Shown here one piece after another: positions 18,738 through 29,465 of a DNA stretch of 64,000 nucleotides. The position numbers were made by a program, and so were the translations under genes. Origin of the DNA: Fragilaria crotonensis (Eukaryota; Bacillariophyta; Fragilariophyceae; Fragilariales; Fragilariaceae); the NCBI GenBank assembly GCA_022925895.1, contig JAKSYS010000135.1, forward strand, positions 1-64,000, given 5' to 3'. The notes below the pieces were generated by a model that was given only the letters and a program-made list of their open reading frames with translations, had not been told where the DNA came from and made no database searches. The stretch's first letter is position 1; every line of letters starts with the position of its first letter.

Positions 18738-21700
18738 TTTGCCCTCTTTTTGGTAATTTTATGTGAAAAACACCGTTTTTAGTTACTTTGGTATAAAAAT
18801 ACCTAAAAGTCTGTAAACATTTTTATCGAAAAAAAAATAAGTGAACATTTTTACTTTTCTCTATATTAATGAAAAAATTTCCGTCGTACTTTTTTTTTGC
18901 AAATTGCATTTAAAATTGTGTTATTTTTATTTAATACAACTTCGTTTTACTGTTTTTTCGTCAAAACCTTTCCAATTGGAGTCGTTGGAAACTAAAAAAT
19001 GTACGCAGTTTGTTCGATTTTGTTGCTTTTTATGAAAACAATACAATTTCCATCGAATTTGAAACTCAAAATTACACTTTCCGTCAAACCTTTCGGATTT
19101 AATTGATTGCTAATTTAAAATCTCACTTTTCGTAAATGCTTCTAAAAAAACGATATTTTGATTTGTTTTAAGACAAATTGTGCTTTTTTAGGCAAAAGCA
19201 CAGACTACTGTCTGTACTCGCAAAAATGGCTTCATTTTTCCCTTGGCCCATAAGGGAAAAATTTAGCCTGTTTTTATTTTTGCTTTTTACCCTCTTTTGG
19301 TAATTTTATGTGAAAAACACCTTTTTAGTTACTTTGGTATAAAAATACCTAAAAGTCTGTAAACATTTTTATCGAAAAAAATAAGTGAACATTTTTACTT
19401 TTCTCTATATTAATGAAAAATTTCCGTCGTACTTTTTTTTGCAAATTGCATTTAAAATTGTGTTATTTTTATTTAATACAACTTCGTTTTACTGTTTTTT
19501 CGTCAAAACCTTTCCAATTGGAGTCGTTGGAAACTAAAAATGTACGCAGTTTGTTCGATTTTGTTGCTTTTATGAAAACAATACAATTTCTATCGAATTT
19601 GAAACTCAAAATTACACTTTTCGTCAAACCTTTCTGATTTTATCGATGGTTGTTGAAAAACGCAGAAAGATTTGTTACAGTTTTTCCGTCAAACCTTTCT
19701 GATTTAATTGATTGCTAATTTAAAATCTCACTTTTCGTAAATGCTTCTAAAAAACGATATTTTGATTTGTTTTAAGACAAATTGTGCTTTTTAGGCAAAA
19801 GCACAGACTACTGTCTGTACTCGCAAAAATGGCTTCATTTTCCCTTGGCCCATAAGGGAAAAATTTAGCCTGTTTTTATTTTTTGCTTTTTACCCTCTTT
19901 TGGTAATTTTATGTGAAAAACACCTTTTTAGTTACTTTGGTATAAAAATACCTAAAAGTCTGTAAACATTTTTATCGAAAAAAATAAGTGAACATTTTTA
20001 CTTTTCTCTATATTAATGAAAAATTTCCGTCGTACTTTTTTGCAAATTGCATTTAAAATTGTGTTATTTTTATTTAATACAACTTCGTTTTACTGTTTTT
20101 CGTCAAAACCTTTCCAATTGGAGTCGTTGGAAACTAAAAATGTACGCAGTTTGTTCGATTTTGTTGCTTTTATGAAAACAATACAATTTCTATCGAATTT
20201 GAAACTCAAAATTACACTTTTCGTCAAACCTTTCTGATTTTATCGATGGTTGTTGAAAAACGCAGAAAGATTTGTTACAGTTTTTTCCGTCAAACCTTTC
20301 GGATTTAATTGATTGCTAATTTAAAATCTCACTTTTCGTAAATGCTTCTAAAAAAACGATATTTTGATTTGTTTTAAGACAAATTGTGCTTTTTTAGGCA
20401 AAAGCACAGACTACTGTCTGTACTCGCAAAAATGGCTTCATTTTTCCCTTGGCCCATAAGGGAAAAATTTAGCCTGTTTTTTTATTTTTTTGCTTTTTTA
20501 CCCTCTTTTGGTAATTTTATGTGAAAAACACCTTTTTTAGTTACTTTGGTATAAAAATACCTAAAAGTCTGTAAACATTTTTATCGAAAAAAAAATAAGT
20601 GAACATTTTTACTTTTCTCTATATTAATGAAAAAATTTCCGTCGTACTTTTTTGCAAATTGCATTTAAAATTGTGTTATTTTTATTTAATACAACTTCGT
20701 TTTACTGTTTTTCGTCAAAACCTTTCCTATTGGAGTCGTTGGAAACTAAAAATGTACGCAGTTTGTTCGATTTTGTTGCTTTTATGAAAACAATACAATT
20801 TCTATCGAATTTGAAACTCAAAATTACACTTTTCGTCAAACCTTTCTGATTTTATCGATGGTTGTTGAAAAACGCAGAAAGATTTGTTACAGTTTTTTCC
20901 GTCAAACCTTTCGGATTTAATTGATTGCTAATTTAAAATCTCACTTTTCGTAAATGCTTCTAAAAAAACGATATTTTGATTTGTTTTAAGACAAATTGTG
21001 CTTTTTTAGGCAAAAGCACAGACTACTGTCTGTACTCGCAAAAATGGCTTCATTTTTCCCTTGGCCCATAAGGGAAAAATTTAGCCTGTTTTTTTATTTT
21101 TTTGCTTTTTTACCCTCTTTTGGTAATTTTATGTGAAAAACACCTTTTTTAGTTACTTTGGTATAAAAATACCTAAAAGTCTGTAAACATTTTTATCGAA
21201 AAAAAAATAAGTGAACATTTTTACTTTTCTCTATATTAATGAAAAAATTTCCGTCGTACTTTTTTTTGCAAATTGCATTTAAAATTGTGTTATTTTTATT
21301 TAATACAACTTCGTTTTACTGTTTTTTCGTCAAAACCTTTCCAATTGGAGTCGTTGGAAACTAAAAAATGTACGCAGTTTGTTCGATTTTGTTGCTTTTT
21401 ATGAAAACAATACAATTTCTATCGAATTTGAAACTCAAAATTACACTTTTCGTCAAACCTTTCTGATTTTATCGATGGTTGTTGAAAAACGCAGAAAGAT
21501 TTGTTACAGTTTTTTCCGTCAAACCTTTCGGATTTAATTGATTGCTAATTTAAAATCTCATTTTTCGTAAATGCTTCTAAAAAAACGATATTTTGATTTG
21601 TTTTAAGACAAATTGTGCTTTTTTAGGCAAAAGCACAGACTACTGTCTGTACTCGCAAAAATGGCTAAATTTTTCCCTTGGCCCATAAGGGAAAAATTTA

Positions 21701-23590
21701 GCCTGTTTTTTTAATTTTTTGCTTTTTTACCCTCTTTTGGTAATTTTATGTGAAAAACACCTTTTTTAGTTACTTTGGTATAAAAATACCTAAAAGTCTG
21801 TAAACATTTTTATCGAAAAAAAAATAAGTGAACATTTTTACTTTTCTCTATATTAATGAAAAAATTTCCGTCGTACTTTTTTTTTGCAAATTGCATTTAA
21901 AATTGTGTTATTTTTATTTAATACAACTTCGTTTTACTGTTTTTTCGTCAAAACCTTTCCAATTGGGGTCGTTGGAAACTAAAAAATGTACGCAGTTTGT
22001 TCGATTTTGTTGCTTTTTATGAAAACAATACAATTTCTATCGAATTTGAAACTCAAAATTACACTTTTCGTCAAACCTTTCTAATTTTATCGATGGTTGT
22101 TGAAAAACGCAGAAAGATTTGTTACAGTTTTTCCGTCAAACCTTTCGGATTTAATTGATTGCTAATTTAAAATCTCACTTTTCGTAAATGCTTCTAAAAA
22201 ACGATATTTTGATTTGTTTTAAGACAAATTGTGCTTTTTTAGGCAAAAGCACAGACTACTGTCTGTACTCGCAAAAATGGCTTCATTTTTCCCTTGGCCC
22301 ATAAGGAAAAATTTAGCCTGTTTTTATTTTTTGCTTTTTACCCTCTTTTGGTAATTTTATGTGAAAAACACCTTTTTAGTTACTTTGGTATAAAAATACT
22401 TAAAAGTCTGTAAACATTTTTATCGAAAAAAATAAGTGAACATTTTTACTTTCCTCTATATTAATGAAAAATTTCCGTCATACTTTTTTGCAAATTGCAT
22501 TTAAAATTGTGTTATTTTTATCTAATGGATACCACTTCGTTGTACTGTTTTTCGTCAAAACCTTTCCAATTGGAGTCGTTGGAAACTAAAAAATGTACGC
22601 AGTTTGTTCGATTTTGTTGCTTTTTATGAAAACAATACAATTTCCATCGAATTTGAAACTCAAAATTACACTTTTCGTCAAACCTTTCTGATTTTATCGA
22701 TAGTTGTTGAAAAACACAGAAAGATTTGTTACTGTTTTTTCCGTCAAACCTTTCGGATTTAATTGATTGCTAATTTAAAATCTCACTTTTCGTAAATGCT
22801 TCGAAAAAAGCGATATTTTGATTTGTTTTAAGACAAATTGTGCTTTTTTAGGCAAAAGCACAGACTACTGTCTGTACTCGCAAAAATGGCTTCATTTTTC
22901 CCTTGGCCCATAAGGGAAAAATTTAGCCTGTTTTTTTATTTTTTTGCTTTTTTACCCTCTTTTTGGTAATTTTATGTGAAAAACACCTTTTTTAGTTACT
23001 TTGGTATAAAAATACTTAAAAGTCTGTAAACATTTTTATCGAAAAAAAATAAGTGAACATTTTTACTTTCCTCTATATTAATGAAAAAATTTCCGTCGTA
23101 CTTTTTTTTTGCAAATTGCATTTAAAATTGTGTTATTTTTATCTAATGGATACCACTTCGTTGTACTGTTTTTTCGTCAAAACCTTTCCAATTGAAGTCG
23201 TTGGAAACTAAAAAATGTACGAAGTTTGTTCGATTTTGTTGCCTTTTATGAAAACAATACAATTTCCATCGAATTTGAAACTCAAAATTACACTTTTCGT
23301 CAAACCTTTCGGATTTAATTGATTGCTAATTTAAAATCTCACTTTTCGTAAATGCTTCGAAAAAAGCGATGTTTTGATTTGTTTTAAGACAAATTCTGCT
23401 TTTTTAGGCAAAAGCACAGACTACTGTCTGTACTCGCAAAAATGGCTTCATTTTTCCCTTGGCCCATAAGGGAAAAATTTAGCCTGTTTTTTTATTTTTT
23501 TGCTTTTTTACCCTCCTTTTGATAATTTTATGTGAAAAACACCGTTTTAGTTACTTTGGTATAAAAATACCTAAAAGTCTGTAAACATTC
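18738..23590 (+). repeat. Direct array of about 0.6 kb repeat units (type A, forward)
   Basis: Eight head-to-tail copies; the marker GTGAACATTTTTAC recurs at 18841, 19386, 19988, 20599, 21211, 21828, 22436 and 23053, giving spacings of 545-617 bases. The first copy lacks a roughly 65-base segment containing TTATCGATGGTTGTTG. Each unit has three internal related motifs of the form CGTCAAA(A)CCTTTC and a run of small hairpins. No tRNA or conserved protein was found; short open frames in it are repeat shadows. Confidence 0.95.
21596..21703 (+). repeat. Hairpin cluster inside one repeat unit
   Basis: Four hairpins in about 110 bases: ATTTGT/ACAAAT (21596-21613), GTGCTTTT/AAAAGCAC (21615-21636), ACAGAC/GTCTGT (21635-21650), and a 17-bp perfect stem with loop GGCCCAT (21663-21703). 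The same series recurs in every unit of the block; in most copies the last stem has two mismatches. A role in replication, termination or recombination is possible but not shown. Confidence 0.85.
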
Positions 23591-24345
23591 TTACTTTTCG
23601 TCAAACGTTTTTGATTTTATCGATGGTTGTTAAAAACATAGAAAGATTTGTTACTTGTTTTCCGTTTTGTTGTTTTCCGTCAAAACCTTTCCAATTGGAG
23701 TCATTACAAATTTAAAAATGTACGAAGTTTGTTAGATTTTGTCGATTTTAGTGAAAACAATACGATTTTCGTCTAATTTGGCACTTAAAACTCCATTTTT
23801 CGTGGAAAGTTTTCCCTCCCCTAGGACCCCCTCCCTATTAGAATCACTGAAGTCCTGTTCCGTGGCTTCCCCTCCCGAGAGAAACCCCTCTTCCTCTATA
23901 CCAGTTTTCTCCAATTTAGTTTTTTCCAAGAACCGGATACATTATTTCTCCTTTTTTTCTCAATTGGTACTCCCATCGGGTAAATCCCAGTTCTTCTTTT
24001 AGTTCTATGTACTTTTACCTCACGATCGTTCTAAGTCCTACTTCGCACTGCTAATATATATAGAGAATCTCCAGCCCCAGCCCCTTTCCAGCCCTTTATC
24101 GAAATATTTTTTTTCTCTTTTTTCACCTTTCCTCTATATTAATGAAAAAATTTCCGTCGTACTTTTTTTTTGCAAATTGCATTTAAAATTGTGTTATTTT
24201 TATCTAATGGATACCACTTCGTTGTACTGTTTTTTCGTCAAAACCTTTCCAATTGAAGTCGTTGGAAACTAAAAAATGTACGAAGTTTGTTCGATTTTGT
24301 TGCTTTTTATGAAAACAATACAATTTCCATCGAATTTGAAACTCA
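23591..24345 (+). repeat. Single forward copy of the enlarged repeat segment (type B)
   Basis: Forward-oriented copy of the module that occurs several times inverted to its right. It holds a diverged partial copy of the type A unit (TTTTTGATTTTATCGATGG, then CCAATTGGAGTCATTAC) and a C-rich part (CCCCTAGGACCCCCTCCC, about 23818-23835; and CCAGCCCCAGCCCC). It ends in a truncated type A segment at GAAACTCAAA, where the orientation flips. Confidence 0.9.
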
Positions 24346-27300
24346 AAGTAAAAATGTTCACTTATTTTTTTTTTCGATAAGAATGTTTACAGACTTTTAG
24401 GTATTTTTATACCAAAGTAACTAAAAACGGTGTTTTTCACATAAAATTATCAAAAAGAGGGTAAAAAGCAAAAATAAAAACAGGCTAAATTTTTCCCTTA
24501 TGGGCCAAGGGAAAAATGAAGCCATTTTGCAGTACAGACAGTAGTCTGTGCTTTTGCCTAAAAAGCAGAATTTGTCTTAAAACAAATCAAAACATCGCTT
24601 TTTCGAAGCATTTACGAAAAGTGAGATTTTAAATTAGCAATCAATTAAATCCGAAAGGTTTGACGGAAAAAACAGTAACAAATCTTTCTGCGTTTTTCAA
24701 CAACTACCGATAAAATCAGAAAGGTTTGACGAAAAGTGTAATTTTGAGTTTCAAATTCGATGGAAATTGTATTGTTTTCATAAAAGCAACAAAATCGAAC
24801 AAACTTCGTACATTTTTAGTTTCCAACGACTTCAATTGGAAAGGTTTTGACGAAAAACAGTACAACGAAGTGGTATCCATTAGATAAAAATAACACAATT
24901 TTAAATGCAATTTGCAAAAAAAAGTACGACGGAAATTTTTCATTAATATAGAGGAAAGGTGAAAAAGAGAAAAAATATTTCGATAAAGGGCTGGAAAGGG
25001 GCTGGGGCTGGAGATTCTCTATATATATTAGCAGTGCGAAGTAGGACTTAGAACGATCGTGAGGTAAAAGTATATAGAACTAAAAGAAGAACTGGGATTT
25101 ACCCGATGGGAGTACCAATTGAGAAAAAAAGGAGAAATAATGTATCCGGTTCTTGGAAAAAAACTAAATTGGAGAAAAACTGGTATAGAGGAAGAGGGGG
25201 TTTCTCTCGGGGAGGGGAAGCCACGGAACAGGACTTCAGTGATTCTAATAGGGAGGGGGGTCCTAGGGGGGAGGGAAAAACTTTCCACGAAAAAATGGAG
25301 TTTTAAGTGCCAAATTAGACGAAAATCGTATTGTTTTCACTAAAATCGACAAAATCTAACAAACTTCGTACATTTTTAAATTTGTAATGACTCCAATTGG
25401 AAAGGTTTTGACGGAAAAACAACAAAACGGAAAAACAAGTAACAAATCTTCCTATGTTTTTAACAACCATCGATAAAATCAAAAACGTTTGACGAAAAGT
25501 AAGAATGTTTACAGACTTTTAGGTATTTTTATACCAAAGTAACTAAAAACGGTGTTTTTCACATAAAATTATCAAAAGAGGGTAAAAAGCAAAAAATAAA
25601 AAACAGGCTAAATTTTTCCCTTATGGGCCAAGGGAAAAATGAAGCCATTTTGCGAGTACAGACAGTAGTCTGTGCTTTTGCCTAAAAAGCAGAATTTGTC
25701 TTAAAACAAATCAAAACATCGCTTTTTCGAAGCATTTACGAAAAGTGAGATTTTAAATTAGCAATCAATTAAATCCGAAAGGTTTGACGGAAAAACAGTA
25801 ACAAATCTTTCTGCGTTTTTCAACAACTACCGATAAAATCAGAAAGGTTTGACGAAAAGTGTAATTTTGAGTTTCAAATTCGATGGAAATTGTATTGTTT
25901 TCATAAAAGCAACAAAATCGAACAAACTTCGTACATTTTTAGTTTCCAACGACTTCAATTGGAAAGGTTTTGACGAAAAACAGTACAACGAAGTGGTATC
26001 CATTAGATAAAAATAACACAATTTTAAATGCAATTTGCAAAAAAAAGTACGACGGAAATTTTTCATTAATATAGAGGAAAGGTGAAAAAGAGAAAAAATA
26101 TTTCGATAAAGGGCTGGAAAGGGGCTGGGGCTGGAGATTCTCTATATATATTAGCAGTGCGAAGTAGGACTTAGAACGATCGTGAGGTAAAAGTATATAG
26201 AACTAAAAGAAGAACTGGGATTTACCCGATGGGAGTACCAATTGAGAAAAAAGGAGAAATAATGTATCCGGTTCTTGGAAAAAACTAAATTGGAGAAAAC
26301 TGGTATAGAGGAAGAGGGGTTTCTCTCGGGAGGAAGCCACGGAACAGGACTTCAGTGATTCTAATAGGGAGGGGGTCCTAGGGGAGGGAAAACTTTCCAC
26401 GAAAAATGGAGTTTTAAGTGCCAAATTAGACGAAAATCGTATTGTTTTCACTAAAATCGACAAAATCTAACAAACTTCGTACATTTTTAAATTTGTAATG
26501 ACTCCAATTGGAAAGGTTTTGACGGAAAAACAACAAAACGGAAAAACAAGTAACAAATCTTCCTATGTTTTTTAACAACCATCGATAAAATCAAAAACGT
26601 TTGACGAAAAGTAAGAATGTTTACAGACTTTTAGGTATTTTTATACCAAAGTAACTAAAAACGGTGTTTTTCACATAAAATTATCAAAAAGAGGGTAAAA
26701 AAGCAAAAAAATAAAAAAACAGGCTAAATTTTTCCCTTATGGGCCAAGGGAAAAATGAAGCCATTTTTGCGAGTACAGACAGTAGTCTGTGCTTTTGCCT
26801 AAAAAAGCAGAATTTGTCTTAAAACAAATCAAAACATCGCTTTTTTCGAAGCATTTACGAAAAGTGAGATTTTAAATTAGCAATCAATTAAATCCGAAAG
26901 GTTTGACGGAAAAAACAGTAACAAATCTTTCTGCGTTTTTCAACAACTACCGATAAAATCAGAAAGGTTTGACGAAAAGTGTAATTTTGAGTTTCAAATT
27001 CGATGGAAATTGTATTGTTTTCATAAAAAGCAACAAAATCGAACAAACTTCGTACATTTTTTAGTTTCCAACGACTTCAATTGGAAAGGTTTTGACGAAA
27101 AAACAGTACAACGAAGTGGTATCCATTAGATAAAAATAACACAATTTTAAATGCAATTTGCAAAAAAAAAGTACGACGGAAATTTTTTCATTAATATAGA
27201 GGAAAGGTGAAAAAAGAGAAAAAAAATATTTCGATAAAGGGCTGGAAAGGGGCTGGGGCTGGAGATTCTCTATATATATTAGCAGTGCGAAGTAGGACTT

Positions 27301-29465
27301 AGAACGATCGTGAGGTAAAAGTATATAGAACTAAAAGAAGAACTGGGATTTACCCGATGGGAGTACCAATTGAGAAAAAAAGGAGAAATAATGTATCCGG
27401 TTCTTGGAAAAAAACTAAATTGGAGAAAAACTGGTATAGAGGAAGAGGGGGTTTCTCTCGGGGAAGGGAAGCCACGGAACAGGACTTCAGTGATTCTAAT
27501 AGGGAGGGGGTCCTAGGGGAGGGAAAACTTTCCACGAAAAATGGAGTTTTAAGTGCCAAATTAGACGAAAATCGTATTGTTTTCACTAAAATCGACAAAA
27601 TCTAACAAACTTCGTACATTTTTAAATTTGTAATGACTCCAATTGGAAAGGTTTTGACGGAAAAACAACAAAACGGAAAAACAAGTAACAAATCTTCCTA
27701 TGTTTTTAACAACCATCGATAAAATCAAAAACGTTTGACGAAAAGTAAGAATGTTTACAGACTTTTAGGTATTTTTATACCAAAGTAACTAAAAACGGTG
27801 TTTTTCACATAAAATTATCAAAAGAGGGTAAAAAGCAAAAAAATAAAAACAGGCTAAATTTTTCCCTTATGGGCCAAGGGAAAAATGAAGCCATTTTTGC
27901 GAGTACAGACAGTAGTCTGTGCTTTTGCCTAAAAAAGCAGAATTTGTCTTAAAACAAATCAAAACATCGCTTTTTTCGAAGCATTTACGAAAAGTGAGAT
28001 TTTAAATTAGCAATCAATTAAATCCGAAAGGTTTGACGGAAAAAACAGTAACAAATCTTTCTGCGTTTTTCAACAACTACTGATAAAATCAGAAAGGTTT
28101 GACGAAAAGTGTAATTTTGAGTTTCAAATTCGATGGAAATTGTATTGTTTTCATAAAAAGCAACAAAATCGAACAAACTTCGTACATTTTTTAGTTTCCA
28201 ACGACTTCAATTGGAAAGGTTTTGACGAAAAAACAGTACAACGAAGTGGTATCCATTAGATAAAAATAACACAATTTTAAATGCAATTTGCAAAAAAAAA
28301 GTACGACGGAAATTTTTTCATTAATATAGAGGAAAGGTGAAAAAAGAGAAAAAAAATATTTCGATAAAGGGCTGGAAAGGGGCTGGGGCTGGAGATTCTC
28401 TATATATATTAGCAGTGCGAAGTAGGACTTAGAACGATCGTGAGGTAAAAGTATATAGAACTAAAAGAAGAACTGGGATTTACCCGATGGGAGTACCAAT
28501 TGAGAAAAAAAGGAGAAATAATGTATCCGGTTCTTGGAAAAAAACTAAATTGGAGAAAAACTGGTATAGAGGAAGAGGGGGTTTCTCTCGGGGAAGGGAA
28601 GCCACGGAACAGGACTTCAGTGATTCTAATAGGGAGGGGGGTCCTAGGGGGGAAGGAAAAACTTTCCACGAAAAAATGGAGTTTTAAGTGCCAAATTAGA
28701 CGAAAATCGTATTGTTTTCACTAAAATCGACAAAATCTAACAAACTTCGTACATTTTTAAATTTGTAATGACTCCAATTGGAAAGGTTTTGACGGAAAAA
28801 CAACAAAACGGAAAAACAAGTAACAAATCTTCCTATGTTTTTAACAACCATCGATAAAATCAAAAACGTTTGACGAAAAGTAAGAATGTTTACAGACTTT
28901 TAGGTATTTTTATACCAAAGTAACTAAAAACGGTGTTTTTCACATAAAATTATCAAAAAGAGGGTAAAAAGCAAAAAATAAAAACAGGCTAAATTTTTCC
29001 CTTATGGGCCAAGGGAAAAATGAAGCCATTTTGCAGTACAGACAGTAGTCTGTGCTTTTGCCTAAAAAGCAGAATTTGTCTTAAAACAAATCAAAACATC
29101 GCTTTTTCGAAGCATTTACGAAAAGTGAGATTTTAAATTAGCAATCAATTAAATCCGAAAGGTTTGACGGAAAAAACAGTAACAAATCTTTCTGCGTTTT
29201 TCAACAACTACCGATAAAATCAGAAAGGTTTGACGAAAAGTGTAATTTTGAGTTTCAAATTCGATGGAAATTGTATTGTTTTCATAAAAGCAACAAAATC
29301 GAACAAACTTCGTACATTTTTAGTTTCCAACGACTTCAATTGGAAAGGTTTTGACGAAAAAACAGTACAACGAAGTGGTATCCATTAGATAAAAATAACA
29401 CAATTTTAAATGCAATTTGCAAAAAAAAAGTACGACGGAAATTTTTTCATTAATATAGAGGAAAG
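24346..29465 (-). repeat. Inverted array of about 1.13 kb composite repeats (type B)
   Basis: Reverse-complement copies of the type A unit enlarged by about 0.57 kb. The marker CATTAATATAGAGG recurs near 24943, 26066, 27190, 28320 and 29450 (spacings about 1123-1130). The added module is G-rich in this orientation (for example GGGAGGGGGGTCCTA at 25251). Copies differ mainly in homopolymer length. No gene recognised. Confidence 0.95.
25251..25275 (+). other. G-quadruplex-capable G-run cluster (one example per type B unit)
   Basis: Four G-runs of 3, 6, 6 and 3 separated by A, TCCTA and A, in a very AT-rich genome. Equivalent clusters with shorter runs occur near 26366, 27505 and 28632, and as C-runs in the forward copy near 23815. 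A second G-rich stretch (GGGCTGGAAAGGGGCTGGGG) lies about 260 bases before each. Fold potential is inferred from the run pattern only. Confidence 0.75.

Noticed and set aside
24346-29465. Insertion sequence or DNA transposon in the G-rich module
   Set aside because: No transposase frame, no flanking target duplication or terminal inverted repeats of the module itself.
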